Positions 20,511-29,329 of a stretch of 64,000 nt of DNA are shown piece by piece (position 1 is the stretch's first letter; every line of letters starts with the position of its first letter). Below the pieces are notes generated by a model, which had not been told where the DNA came from, made no database searches, and was given only the letters and a program-made list of their open reading frames with translations. Source of the DNA: JBGAPH01 sp046349955 (lineage in GTDB: Bacteria; Planctomycetota; Planctomycetia; Pirellulales; JBGAPH01); NCBI GenBank assembly GCA_046349955.1, contig JAXMBI010000011.1, positions 1 to 64,000 on the forward strand, written 5' to 3'. The position numbers were made by a program, and so were the translations under genes.

Positions 20511-21767
20511 TTAGGCGGCGGCGAGTTCTTGGAGGAGGCGGTCGACTTCTGCGGCCGTGTTGTAATGCGCCAGTCCAATGCGGACCAGCCCCGCCGGCTC
20601 GAGCCCCAGCGACTCGGTGACCGAGAGGGCGTAGAAGTTCCCGTGCCAGACGAACAACCCGCGCTCGGCCAACCGCTCGGCGAGCGCTTGCGATGCAACG
20701 CGGCGGTGCGTGATCGACACGGTGGGCGCCCGCTCATGCAGCCGCGCTGCATCCGCGAGCCCCCAGATGCGTACGTCCGGAATCTCGTTAAGTCCTTCGA
20801 GCAACCGCCGCATGAGCTCGCGCTCGTAGTCGCCGATCCGCTCCCAGGCCGCCAGCAGCGCGGGTCGTCGCGCTAGCGGCGCTTCGCCTGGTGTCTGGCC
20901 AAGGCTCGCCACATAGTCGACCGCCGCCCGCGCACCCACGATTCCCTCGTGGCTCTGCGTGCCGGTCATCCATTTGCCCGGCAGATCATTGGTCGCCGGC
21001 CGCAGCTTATACGCCGTGAGTTCTTCCAGCCGCTCGCGCTTGCCGTAGAGCACGCCCACGTGCGGGCCGAAGAACTTGTAAGCCGAGCAAGCCAGATAGT
21101 CGCAGTCCCAGTCAACAACGTCGATCGCCGCGTGGGGCGCGAAGTGGACGGCGTCGAGAAACACCTCGGCCCCCATGGCATGCGCCAGGCGGCCGATCTC
21201 GGCCACCGGGTTGATCGTCCCCAGGGCATTCGACGCGCAGCCCACCGCCACCAACCTTGTCCGCGGCGAGAGCGCCTGCGAAAAGGCCTCGAGGTCGAGC
21301 ACGCCTGTTTCCAGTTCGAAGGGAATCTCGCGCACAACCGCCCCGGCGTCGAGCGCCGCCAGCTTCCAGGGCGAAACATTCGCGTCGTGGTCGAGCCGAG
21401 TGACGATCACCTCGTCCCCCTTCCGCCAAGTGCGGGCGAGCGCGCGGCTGAGGGCAAAGGTGAGCGACGTCATGTTCTGCCCAAACGCGATCGTGTCGGG
21501 ATCGGGGGAGCCGACGAAATCGGCGAGCGCGGCGTGCGCCTCGTCGAGCAGCCGATCGCTCTCCACGCTGGTGGCGAAGACGCCCCCGTGGTTGGCGTTC
21601 GTGTTGGCGAGATACCCGGCCACGGCGTCGATCACGCTCCTCGGGCACTGCGTGCCGCCGGGGCCGTCGAAAAAGGCGGCCGGATGGCCGTTCACCCGGC
21701 GCTCGAGCGCGGGGAACTGGGCCCGGCAAGCGGCAACGTCGAACTTCGCGGCAAGAGCGCTGGGCAC
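20511..21767 (-). CDS. Cysteine desulfurase-like PLP-dependent enzyme
   Basis: 418 residues from GTG 21767, preceded by GGGAGGG. It is a fold type I aminotransferase class V enzyme: FFDGPGGTQCPRSVIDA, NHGGVFATS, TRLDHDANVSPW (substrate/PLP His), VFLDAVHFAPHAAID (PLP Asp/His) and CSAYKFFGPHVGVLYG, where the Lys of SAYKFFGPH forms the Schiff base. The sequence follows the 'cysteine desulfurase-like' subgroup (TIGR01976) rather than IscS or SufS. No Cys-rich catalytic loop like that of IscS is evident, so true desulfurase activity is unproven. Fe-S context is limited to the nearby DUF971 gene. Confidence 0.9.
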   Translation of the reverse strand: MPSALAAKFDVAACRAQFPALERRVNGHPAAFFDGPGGTQCPRSVIDAVAGYLANTNANHGGVFATSVESDRLLDEAHAALADFVGSPDPDTIAFGQNMTSLTFALSRALARTWRKGDEVIVTRLDHDANVSPWKLAALDAGAVVREIPFELETGVLDLEAFSQALSPRTRLVAVGCASNALGTINPVAEIGRLAHAMGAEVFLDAVHFAPHAAIDVVDWDCDYLACSAYKFFGPHVGVLYGKRERLEELTAYKLRPATNDLPGKWMTGTQSHEGIVGARAAVDYVASLGQTPGEAPLARRPALLAAWERIGDYERELMRRLLEGLNEIPDVRIWGLADAARLHERAPTVSITHRRVASQALAERLAERGLFVWHGNFYALSVTESLGLEPAGLVRIGLAHYNTAAEVDRLLQELAAA

Positions 21768-21808
21768 GCGGCCCTCCCTGGCAAAAAGTGCGGCCCCGAG
21801 CGGTCGAA

Positions 21809-23338
21809 CTAGGCCACGTCGCGGTCTTCGAACAGCGCAAGCGCAAACAGCATGGCCACGGTGCTATAGAGCACGCAGTAGAGCAGTGCCCAGAGCAGAT
21901 ACGCAGGAGGTACAGGCGCTCCTGCCGCCACGGCCGCCTGAATGTTGAAATGCTCGAGCACGGGCAAGACCGTCGCCAACAATTGCCCCATGAAGGTGAC
22001 GATGGGGAACTTGCCGACGCTCGACACCACGAGTTGCGGCACAAGATGCCCCAGCACGTAGATCGAGAAGCAGATCATCAGGTTAGCGAGCATCGGCAGC
22101 CGCGTGGAGATGGCCACGCTCACGGCTGCCAGCGTCACCGTTTCGAGGAACGCGAGCACCAGGCCCGGGATGATGCCTTGCATCTCCAGGAAGCAGTCGC
22201 GCCAGGTGGGGTCGGGATTGGCCGTTTCGCGGGCGTCGTACACCACCTTGTAGGAAACGCAGAACAGGAAAATCAGCCCGAGGAACACGAACAACAGGAA
22301 CACCGGGCCGATCACGCCAAAGAACTTGCCGAGAATGAACTGCCGGCGGCTGACCGGCTTGGAGAGCACGGTGAGTGCGGTGCGGCCCTCGATTTCCTCC
22401 GCCACCGACACGCTCGAGGTCCACAGCGCGACCAAGATGCCGAGCACCATGATCAGCGTCAACCCCGAGTCTTTGAGCATCTTCACGTCTTCGCCGAACG
22501 TGTTGTACGGGATGAAGATGAAGGTCACGAGGAAGAACGCCCCCGCGGCCAGCGCCACGTAGAAGATCGGCTGGCTGGTCCCTTCCTTCGTCGTCGCCTC
22601 GGCGATCGCCGCCACCTTGGGCATCGAGAGCCGGAAGGCGAAGTACAGGGCATAGAGAATCAGCACCGCCAAGGCCACTTGCGGGATCACCAGCACCTCG
22701 GTGTATTCCACCCGCGTCGACACCGAGATGTCGATCTTGGCCGGGGCCGTAGTCAGGTTGGAGATGAACAGCGTGTCGACCATTCCGTAGAACGGGTTCC
22801 GCTGCACCAAGTTCTTGTTGTCCTTGTCGTTGCCCGCCCCTTCCCGCCATTCGATCGGATTACGGGCGCGGACTTTCTTGTAGAGGAAGGTCTCTTCGGG
22901 GGCCCCCTGGTCATTGTTGGGCATCACCGTGATGTCGCGGTCGCTCACCAGGTGGAAAACGCGAATCTCATTCGCGCGCACGCCCAGCGGCACCGCTTCG
23001 TTCACCTTGCCCGGCTCGATGACCACCGATTTTTCGAGGTCGCCTACCTTGGTGAGTCGGCCCGCGGAGGCGAGCAGCGTTTGGTAGGGGACGAGCACCG
23101 TGGCGACCAGCGCGAAACCGGCCATCGAAAGGCCGACGATGGTCAGCGGCCCCAGCGGCCCTTGCCGTACGATGTTCATCGTTTCCCGTGCAACCGCCGG
23201 TTTGGCTAGAGCGAGCAGCCCATAGGCGATCGCCAGGACCACGAAGCCGGCGGCGACGCCCACGGAGATCAGCCACAGCGGGGCAATCCACTCGAGGGCG
23301 CCGAATAGGACGAAGCTGGAAAGGGAGAGCGTGGTCAT
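21809..23338 (-). CDS. ABC-2 type transporter permease
   Basis: 509 residues. Hydrophobic segments occur near residues 10-35 and 65-85. A large extracytoplasmic loop of about 120 residues (with VRANEIRVFHLVSDRDI) follows, then a cluster of about six membrane segments after residue 225 (VALAVLILYALYFAF, FFLVTFIFIP, LTLIMVLGILVAL, PVFLLFVFLGLIFLFC, and two more). EEIEGRTALTVLSKPVSRRQFILGKF is the cytoplasmic motif typical of ABC-2 permeases such as NosY-like proteins. The matching ATPase is not adjacent; the next upstream gene on this strand is acylphosphatase. The substrate is unknown. Confidence 0.85.
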   Translation of the reverse strand: MTTLSLSSFVLFGALEWIAPLWLISVGVAAGFVVLAIAYGLLALAKPAVARETMNIVRQGPLGPLTIVGLSMAGFALVATVLVPYQTLLASAGRLTKVGDLEKSVVIEPGKVNEAVPLGVRANEIRVFHLVSDRDITVMPNNDQGAPEETFLYKKVRARNPIEWREGAGNDKDNKNLVQRNPFYGMVDTLFISNLTTAPAKIDISVSTRVEYTEVLVIPQVALAVLILYALYFAFRLSMPKVAAIAEATTKEGTSQPIFYVALAAGAFFLVTFIFIPYNTFGEDVKMLKDSGLTLIMVLGILVALWTSSVSVAEEIEGRTALTVLSKPVSRRQFILGKFFGVIGPVFLLFVFLGLIFLFCVSYKVVYDARETANPDPTWRDCFLEMQGIIPGLVLAFLETVTLAAVSVAISTRLPMLANLMICFSIYVLGHLVPQLVVSSVGKFPIVTFMGQLLATVLPVLEHFNIQAAVAAGAPVPPAYLLWALLYCVLYSTVAMLFALALFEDRDVA

Positions 23339-23421
23339 TGGGCTCGAGCGCTTACGAGGGGTTTGCCTGGGTTGCGAGCAGCCGTCGCGAGGCGAGCTTT
23401 CCGGACCGCGCGGCCGCTTTC

Positions 23422-23712
23422 CTAGCGGCGGATGCGGAAGCCGTGAAACTCGCCGGTGGCGGGGCCGTCTTCGCTCTGCTCGTATCGGATGTACGCGTGC
23501 ATGCCCGTCCTGAGTTCGCTGAGAAAGCGTTCGATCTCAGCCGCCGCTCCCTCGGCCACGAGCCGCACCCGGCCATCGGGCAGATTCTCGACGCAACCGC
23601 TCACCTGGTAACGACTCGCGATGCCGGTCGCGGTCGCGCGAAAGCCCACGCCCTGCACGCGCCCGGCGAACCACACGGTCCGCCGCAGCGAGGAAGGAGA
23701 GACGTCGCCCAC
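23422..23712 (-). CDS. acyP: Acylphosphatase
   Basis: About 96 residues from GTG 23712; the start is uncertain because no ribosome site is obvious. GRVQGVGFR (catalytic Arg25) and VENLPDG (catalytic Asn43) are the acylphosphatase signatures. VEIERFLSEL-like and FxxR ends complete the ferredoxin-like fold (AEIERFLSELRTG, FRIRR). The enzyme hydrolyses acyl phosphates such as 1,3-bisphosphoglycerate or acetyl phosphate in the cytoplasm. It lies 83 nt upstream of the ABC-2 permease on the same strand and may be co-transcribed with it. Confidence 0.88.
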   Translation of the reverse strand: MGDVSPSSLRRTVWFAGRVQGVGFRATATGIASRYQVSGCVENLPDGRVRLVAEGAAAEIERFLSELRTGMHAYIRYEQSEDGPATGEFHGFRIRR

Positions 23713-24144
23713 GCGTCGAAAGTCGGGGTGTCGAGAATGCTTCGGACCTTGCCAGGTTCGAGTATACCTGGGGTCAGGAGGTCCAACTAGTAGCCGGGCA
23801 ACCACTTCGACGCTCGCCCTGAGACTTCGGCTGCGCCATGCATGATCCAGCCGGGCTAGCTCGCCGACTGCAGCCGCGCGGAGTTCATGATCGTGTGAGT
23901 TCGCCCGCGGCGGGTTGTGTCGATCGCGGCGATCAGAACGATCTAAGGGCCGTGGCTTCCTCACGCGAGATTGCGATTTCGCGGCTGCCAAGCGTTTGCG
24001 GGCCTGTGGGTTAGGGCCGTCCGCCCCTCACCCCCCCTCGCTTGGCGAGCCCGCCGCCGTTCTAGGGTTTTCGTGTACCCGCCTGGCCAGGCCTCTGCTG
24101 CCTGGCCGTGTTTCGAACCCTCCTGAACCGAAAAGGAGCCTGCC
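23713..24144. other. Intergenic region without a recognisable gene
   Basis: 432 bp between the divergent acylphosphatase and SpoIIAA-like genes. Open frames here are short and low in protein character. I see no terminator, tRNA or clear repeat. The promoters of both neighbours must lie here. Confidence 0.5.
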
Positions 24145-24507
24145 ATGACCGCGTGCGCCGAGATTTCTACCACCCAGAACGTGCTCGAGGTGCGTCTGAC
24201 CGGCAAGTTGACCCGCGAGTTCTATGAGCAGTTCGTGCCCGAGGTCGAGCGGCAGATTCAGCAGTACGGCAAGCTGCGGATCATGCTCGAGCTCGAAGAC
24301 TTCCACGGCTGGACCGCCGGGGCCATGTGGGAAGACATGAAGTTCGACTTCCGCCACGGCCACGACATCGAGCGGCTGGCGATCGTGGGCGACAAGAAGT
24401 GGCAGAAGGGCATGGCCGCCTTCTGCAAGCCGTTTACCTCGGCCACCGTCAAGTACTTCGACCAGAGCAAGATGACCGCTGCCCGCAAGTGGATCGAGAC
24501 GCCGTAA
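24145..24507 (+). CDS. SpoIIAA-like (STAS-related) protein
   Basis: 120 residues with AAGGAG 7 nt before ATG 24145. The pattern LEVRLTGKLTREFYEQFVPEVERQI, LRIMLELEDFHGWTAGAMWEDMKFD, IERLAIVGDKKWQ and VKYFDQSKMTAARKWI matches the SpoIIAA-like family (DUF3478-type). This is a STAS-like alpha/beta fold implicated in anti-sigma-factor antagonism or lipid binding. The phosphorylatable Ser of true SpoIIAA is not evident. A strong hairpin follows the gene. Confidence 0.85.
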   Translation: MTACAEISTTQNVLEVRLTGKLTREFYEQFVPEVERQIQQYGKLRIMLELEDFHGWTAGAMWEDMKFDFRHGHDIERLAIVGDKKWQKGMAAFCKPFTSATVKYFDQSKMTAARKWIETP

Positions 24508-24531
24508 AAGCCGTCGGAACCAAGATCGCCG

Positions 24532-24569
24532 ACTCGCTTGGGGCTGGCGCGTTCTGGCCCCAAGCGAGT
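24532..24569 (+). terminator. Hairpin terminator candidate after SpoIIAA-like gene
   Basis: ACTCGCTTGGGGC (24532-24544) pairs perfectly with GCCCCAAGCGAGT (24557-24569), 25 nt after the stop. The tail TCGTTTG is only moderately T-rich, so termination efficiency is uncertain. Confidence 0.6.
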
Positions 24570-24678
24570 TCGTTTGCCGTGGCGGCTTGTTTGCCCCGGC
24601 AGGGCGGCTAGAGTAACAAGGGACTGCGGATTTCGATCCGCACTTTGCGCTCTTGTTCCTGCCGCTGGAGACCTCGCG

Positions 24679-24933
24679 ATGGGCGTTCTTTCTTGGATCG
24701 TGTTTGGTCTGATCGCCGGCGCCCTAGCCAAGTTGATCATGCCGGGGGACGACCCCGGCGGCTGCATCGTCACGATTCTGCTGGGGGTCGCCGGCGCATT
24801 CGTGGGCGGCTTCATCGGCACGCAGCTTGGGTTCGGCCGCGTCGACGGCTTCGACCTCCGCAGTCTGGGCATCGCGATCATCGGCTCGATCGTGTTGCTG
24901 CTCGGCTATCGTTTTGTGATGAAACGGCGTTAG
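24679..24933 (+). CDS. GlsB/YeaQ/YmgE family membrane protein
   Basis: 84 residues from ATG 24679. It contains three hydrophobic, glycine-rich helices (LSWIVFGLIAGALAKLIMPG, IVTILLGVAGAFVGGFIG, IAIIGSIVLLLGYRFV). The G-x-L-A-K-x-x-x-P-G-D-D-P-G motif is diagnostic of the transglycosylase-associated/GlsB-YeaQ stress-response family. It is an inner-membrane protein of unclear mechanism, often induced by envelope or acid stress. It is followed by a convergent zinc-ribbon membrane protein. Confidence 0.93.
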   Translation: MGVLSWIVFGLIAGALAKLIMPGDDPGGCIVTILLGVAGAFVGGFIGTQLGFGRVDGFDLRSLGIAIIGSIVLLLGYRFVMKRR

Positions 24934-24944
24934 CGGTTTCGTCG

Positions 24945-25343
24945 TTACACGAACGGCCGTCCACACTGCGGGCAGAACACCGCGCGCGGCGAGAGCGACC
25001 GCCCACAATCAGGGCAAGGAACCAGCGACCCGGTGCGCTGTTTTAATCGCAGTTCGAAGCTGCGGGGCTTCGGCAGCCGGTCCCTCGTCTTGACGAGCAG
25101 TACTGCGACGACCGCCGCACAGAGCAGGAACTCAATCGCCAGCAATCCGACCGCGACCGGTTGGCTCCCAGCGCCGACGAAACGGAAGTGATAGTCGAGA
25201 TCGGTGGAGCGCAGCTCATCGAGCGGCCGCGTCAAGACGGTGTGGCTCGTGTGGGGCGGGAAGAGCCCGATCACAAAAGCCGCCACGACGCCGCAAAGCG
25301 CGATGCGGCGTTGCCGATCGTTCAGAGTCTGTCGCACGGCCAT
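24945..25343 (-). CDS. Two-TM protein with C-terminal zinc ribbon
   Basis: 132 residues from ATG 25343 (GGAG 8 nt upstream); an upstream in-frame start at 25379 is possible. The protein has two hydrophobic segments (IALCGVVAAFVIGLF and VAVGLLAIEFLLCAAVVAVLL) and ends in CPDCGRSLSPRAVFCPQCGRPF, two CPxCG knuckles of a zinc ribbon. Such membrane proteins are common and uncharacterised. It is convergent with the GlsB-like gene, with 11 nt between stops. Confidence 0.8.
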   Translation of the reverse strand: MAVRQTLNDRQRRIALCGVVAAFVIGLFPPHTSHTVLTRPLDELRSTDLDYHFRFVGAGSQPVAVGLLAIEFLLCAAVVAVLLVKTRDRLPKPRSFELRLKQRTGSLVPCPDCGRSLSPRAVFCPQCGRPFV

Positions 25344-25422
25344 TAGGGTGTCTCCGGCTCGAATCGTAACGCGCGGCACGATCCCGATTCAATAACTGCG
25401 AGACCTCGGCGACGACGCGCGA

Positions 25423-25944
25423 TCACGCCCCCCGTCGATAGCCAGGGCGGTGCTCCGCGCTCTTGCCCGGCGCGATCGTCAGCCACTCTCCCTGCGGTTC
25501 CAACCACCTCGCCAGATACAGGATCTGGCCGACGTGGTAGGCCGCGTGCGTCAACCCGCGGAGCAGCGCCTGCCGCAGCGTATGCGCTTCGCCCCGGATT
25601 GTGATCGTGCGGCCGAGGTCGACCGATTCCAACTCGGTTAGAGTAGCGAACAGCGTTTGCCAACTTGACGTCCAGCGAGCCATCAGCGTTTCGCGGGTAT
25701 CCGCCGGCTCGAGCACGAACTCCTGATCGCGGTTGCGCTGCGGCGAGTCGCCGTCGCCGACGAGCACGTTTCCCCACCGCGACTGCAGGTTGCCGGCCAA
25801 GTGTTTGACGATCAGCGCGGGTGGGTTCACCACTTCGCTCGGCCGGCGAAAGAAGGCCTCGTCGCTGAGGGCGCCTAAGGCCCGCTCAGCCAAAGCCTGG
25901 TGGCGACGGAATTCGTAGGTCACATCGGTCAAGGTGGGATCCAC
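25423..25944 (-). CDS. DinB-like / DUF1572 protein
   Basis: 173 residues from GTG 25944. It reads as a four-helix DinB superfamily protein with His residues at metal-ligand positions (IVKHLAGNLQSRW near residue 47 and GLTHAAYHVGQILYLARWL near 132). DUF1572 is the best match by eye. Members are putative metal-dependent thiol transferases or of unknown role. It is divergent from the Ca-loop/thioredoxin-fold gene. Confidence 0.8.
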   Translation of the reverse strand: MDPTLTDVTYEFRRHQALAERALGALSDEAFFRRPSEVVNPPALIVKHLAGNLQSRWGNVLVGDGDSPQRNRDQEFVLEPADTRETLMARWTSSWQTLFATLTELESVDLGRTITIRGEAHTLRQALLRGLTHAAYHVGQILYLARWLEPQGEWLTIAPGKSAEHRPGYRRGA

Positions 25945-26137
25945 AGAGGCAGTCTCCTGATCGAGGGTGTTCGGCGCCGGCCATTGGCCAGCTCGGCCGC
26001 CGGCACGACCGGCACGACCGGCAGATTTTGCTCATGGCGGACGTCCGCGCCGGTCGAATTCTAGGACTGCATCGCCCGCGGGGGTTCTCTGCGCGGGCAT
26101 GGGAACATTCGTTCGATCTTGGCTGCGAGGATCGCTG

Positions 26138-28018
26138 ATGAGACGCAAGGCCTTTTGCCGTTTGGTTTTGGCGCCCTCCATGGTTGCCGCCGCCGGCCTC
26201 GGCTCGACTGCCTGGGCCGCCACTCCCACCGCGGAGCAGGCGCTCAAGCTCGTGCCGAACCAGAAGGATGTCGAGTTCGACACCCCGTCCGCCGGACAGA
26301 TGGCCCAGTGCCAGATCAAGGCCGAGAAAGTCGCCGGCAAGACGGGCTGGGTGATCCGCGATCCGCAAGGGCAGATCCTCCGCAAGTTCGTCGACACCAA
26401 TGGCGACAACGTCGTCGATCGCTGGAGCTTCTACCAGGACGGCATCGAGGTCTACCGCGACATCGACACCAACTACAACGGCAAAATCGACCAGTGCCGG
26501 TGGCTGAACATTGGCGGCAGCCGCTGGGGGGTCGACACCAACGAAGACGGCAAGATCGACGCCTGGAAGTCGATCTCGGCGGAGGAAGTTTCCGCGGAAG
26601 TGGCCCAAGCCCTCCGCGACCGCGATCCCGAACGGTTCCAGCGCGTGTTGCTGACCAAAGACGAGCTCGGCCAACTGCGGCTCGATCCGGTGAAGGCCAA
26701 GGAGCTCGAGCAGCGCACCGCCGCGGCGGTCGGCGATTTCACGACCACCAGCGGCAAGCAGAAGGTGCTCGGCCCCAAGAGCCGCTGGGTCGACTTCGGC
26801 GGGCTTCGCCCCAGCATCGTGCCGGGGGACGACGGCGGCGCCGACTTGCTTATCTACGACAACACGATGGCCATCATGGACACGAGCGGCCAGACCGGGC
26901 AGATCCACCTCGGCACGCTGGTGCGGGTGGGCGACGGCTGGCGCGTCGTCGACGGGCCGCAGATGGAAGCCATCACGAAGGCCTCCTTCTCGGGCGGGCC
27001 TGACCCGGCCGACACCCCGGCGGCCGACGCCCCCGGCGAGAACGCCCAGCGGTTGCTCGGCGAACTCGAGAAGCTCGACCAGCAGATGATCGCCGCGGCC
27101 TCGCTCGAAGAGCAAGCCAAGGTGAACGCCCAGCGGGCCGACTTGCTCGAGAAGCTCGTGGAGCAAGCCGGTCCCGAGGACCGCGCGTCTTGGATTCGGC
27201 AACTCGCCGACACGGTGAGCGCGGCCGTGCAATCGGGGGGCTATCCCGACGGCGTGGCGCGCCTGCAAGCCATGGCCGGCAAGCTGACGGACCCGGCCGA
27301 CGCCGACCTGAAGACGTATGTCGAGTTCCGCCACCTGATGGCCGACTACGTGCTCAAGCTGCAAACCCCTGGCGGCGACGCCGGCAAGACGCAAACCGAT
27401 TGGCTCGCCAATCTCGAGAAGTTCGTCAAGGATCATCCGCAAAGCCCCGACGCTCCCGAGGCGATGCTGCAGTTGGCCACGACGCACGAGTTTGCCGGCA
27501 ACGAGGCCGAGGCGCTCAAGTGGTATGGCCAGATCGCCAGCGACTTCTCGCAGACGCCGATCGCCAAGAAGGCCCAAGGCGCGCAAGTGCGGCTGCAGTC
27601 GGTCGGCAAGCCGATCAAGCTGGTGGGCAAGACGACCAAGGGGCAGACCTTCGATATCGACGCCTACCGCAACAAGAGCTTGGTGCTGATCCACTACTGG
27701 GCTTCGTGGAGCGAGCCCTGCAAGGCCGAGCTGCCGCAGTTGCGCGAGCTGCAAGCCAAGTACGGCAAGCGCGGGCTGATGATCGTAGGCGTGAACCTCG
27801 ACAGCAGCCGCAAGACGCTCGACGACTACATGGCCAAGGACAAGAATCTCACCTGGCCGCAGCTCTATGAAGAGGGAGGCCTCGACAGCCGCTATGCCAA
27901 CGAGTTGGGCATTCCGATCCTGCCGACGATGATCCTCGTGGGCAAGGACGGCAAGGTGCTCAACCGCGGAATCCACGTGTCGGAGCTCGACAGCGTGCTT
28001 TCCGGACAACTCAAGTAA
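26138..28018 (+). CDS. Exported Ca-loop protein with TlpA-like thioredoxin domain
   Basis: 626 residues from ATG 26138; the longer upstream frame is Arg/Pro-rich and unlikely. A signal peptide ends near Ala28. Three D-x-N-x-x-x-x-x-D loops follow (86-94 DTNGDNVVD, 110-118 DTNYNGKID, 133-141 DTNEDGKID), resembling calcium loops. A helical middle and a TPR-like stretch lead to a C-terminal redoxin domain from about residue 490 (TFDIDAYRNKSLVLIHYWASW). Its active-site motif is WSEPC (Ser525, Cys528), lacking the first Cys of CxxC, while the cis-Pro region (GIPILPTMILV) is kept. It therefore cannot be a normal dithiol oxidoreductase. A strong terminator follows. Confidence 0.88.
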   Translation: MRRKAFCRLVLAPSMVAAAGLGSTAWAATPTAEQALKLVPNQKDVEFDTPSAGQMAQCQIKAEKVAGKTGWVIRDPQGQILRKFVDTNGDNVVDRWSFYQDGIEVYRDIDTNYNGKIDQCRWLNIGGSRWGVDTNEDGKIDAWKSISAEEVSAEVAQALRDRDPERFQRVLLTKDELGQLRLDPVKAKELEQRTAAAVGDFTTTSGKQKVLGPKSRWVDFGGLRPSIVPGDDGGADLLIYDNTMAIMDTSGQTGQIHLGTLVRVGDGWRVVDGPQMEAITKASFSGGPDPADTPAADAPGENAQRLLGELEKLDQQMIAAASLEEQAKVNAQRADLLEKLVEQAGPEDRASWIRQLADTVSAAVQSGGYPDGVARLQAMAGKLTDPADADLKTYVEFRHLMADYVLKLQTPGGDAGKTQTDWLANLEKFVKDHPQSPDAPEAMLQLATTHEFAGNEAEALKWYGQIASDFSQTPIAKKAQGAQVRLQSVGKPIKLVGKTTKGQTFDIDAYRNKSLVLIHYWASWSEPCKAELPQLRELQAKYGKRGLMIVGVNLDSSRKTLDDYMAKDKNLTWPQLYEEGGLDSRYANELGIPILPTMILVGKDGKVLNRGIHVSELDSVLSGQLK

Positions 28019-28056
28019 GGGGCGGTTCGCCCAAGAGCGGGAAACTCTCGCCACGC

Positions 28057-28103
28057 AACCGACCCCGTCGCAGTACGCCGCGACGGGGTCGGTTTGTTTG
28101 TTT
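28057..28103 (+). terminator. Strong rho-independent terminator
   Basis: AACCGACCCCGTCGC (28057-28071) pairs perfectly over 15 bp with GCGACGGGGTCGGTT (28080-28094), has an 8-nt loop and is followed by TGTTTGTTT. It ends the thioredoxin-fold gene 39 nt upstream. Confidence 0.93.
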
Positions 28104-28283
28104 CTCGAGGGAATTGGGGACGACTTCCGGCGGTTGCCGCCCAAGAACAATCGGGTGGGGAGGTAGCGCTCCTACCGGGCCTGCGCGACCGTGCGATGGG
28201 CACGCAGTGGCGCTGGACGTTCGACTGGTCTAGGCGCGTCGCGTGCGCTCGTGTACGGTCCCGCTCCGGAAAGGGGTACGACT

Positions 28284-29075
28284 ATGCGCACGCCGGCCGA
28301 CGCGCTTCTGGCGCAGATTCCGTTCTTCGTCCGCACGCAAATGGAGTGGCGCCGCCTAATCCGCGTCATGGATCGTCCGACGGACTTGAGCCGCTGCCAG
28401 TGGACGCAGCTAGCAGCCTTCGCGCTCGATTTTCGGCCCGATACGATCATCGAACTTGGGCGCGGGTACGGCAACTCGACCGCCATGTTCCTCGAGGTCT
28501 GCGCCCAGACCGGCGGCCGGCTCATCAGTATGTGCCGCTCCGATGCGTTCGAGCGCGAGCGGCTCGGCAAGCCGGAGTCGTGGTTCTCGCTCGCCGATAT
28601 CCGGGTCTGCGAGATTACCGAGCAGATGGTCGAAGTGGGCGAGCGCGTCTTCGTCTTCTGGGATGCCCACGGGTTCGAGGTCGCCGAGTGGGTGCTCGCC
28701 TACCTGATGCCGCTCATCGCGAACAAACCGCACCTTGTCGTCATGCACGACGTTTCCGACGTGCGATACAACGGGGCACGTCGCGAGTATCGAGGCCCGA
28801 TCTGGAAGGGGGAGATTGGGGAACGTGAGTTCCAATTGGGCAACCTGTTCTCGAAGGTGCCGCAGGCCATTTCGGCGCTGGAATTCACTACGCGCAACCA
28901 CGTGCAGTTCCATGCCGCTGAGTCGAGTTTGGTAGCGATGACACCGGCGCAGCTTGCCGAGTGTCGGCGGCTCGGCGACCTGTTCGAGCTGACTGCCGAT
29001 TGGCACTGGTTTTCGCTAAACGAAAGGCCAGGGCCGTACACGTTCCCGCACCGGGCCGTTGCAAAGGCCGCCTGA
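28284..29075 (+). CDS. Class I SAM-dependent methyltransferase-like protein
   Basis: 263 residues from ATG 28284 with GGAAAGGGG upstream. The motif TIIELGRGYGNSTAMFLE resembles the glycine-rich SAM-binding loop, and VFVFWDAHGFEVAEWVLAYL resembles the post-beta4 segment of Rossmann methyltransferases such as CmcI/FkbM relatives. LVVMHDVSDVRY gives a metal-like HD pair. Substrate is unknown; a cephalosporin-hydroxylase-like relative is possible. It stands alone between the terminator and the M3 peptidase gene. Confidence 0.6.
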   Translation: MRTPADALLAQIPFFVRTQMEWRRLIRVMDRPTDLSRCQWTQLAAFALDFRPDTIIELGRGYGNSTAMFLEVCAQTGGRLISMCRSDAFERERLGKPESWFSLADIRVCEITEQMVEVGERVFVFWDAHGFEVAEWVLAYLMPLIANKPHLVVMHDVSDVRYNGARREYRGPIWKGEIGEREFQLGNLFSKVPQAISALEFTTRNHVQFHAAESSLVAMTPAQLAECRRLGDLFELTADWHWFSLNERPGPYTFPHRAVAKAA

Positions 29076-29329
29076 GGCCTTTCGCGGCCCGAAACCACGG
29101 ACACTCCGCGGCCCCCTCTCCCGCCGGCCGTTGGAAGGATCTCGAGCGCCTCGATCGGCCTGCTCGAGCTGAGTTGCGCGCTCACGCAGCCGGGGGTGCT
29201 CAATCCCCTGAGCTTCCTTCGCCCGACTCAGCAGCGGTTGACCTTGGCCGTCGCCTGGGTAACGCTTAACGGCGCGATCCCACGAGCCAAACCACCGCCC
29301 AGCGTCCACACCTAGCGGGTTCACCTAGC

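Noticed and set aside
21788..23209. A 473-codon plus-strand frame opposite the ABC-2 permease
   Set aside because: Low-complexity His/Arg/Glu/Gln sequence typical of an antisense frame; the minus strand encodes clear membrane helices.
25886..28150. A 754-codon open frame on the minus strand opposite the Ca-loop/thioredoxin-fold gene
   Set aside because: It mirrors the real gene's codons, is rich in His/Arg/Leu/Gly with no domain motif, and has no ribosome site. High GC third positions create such antisense frames.
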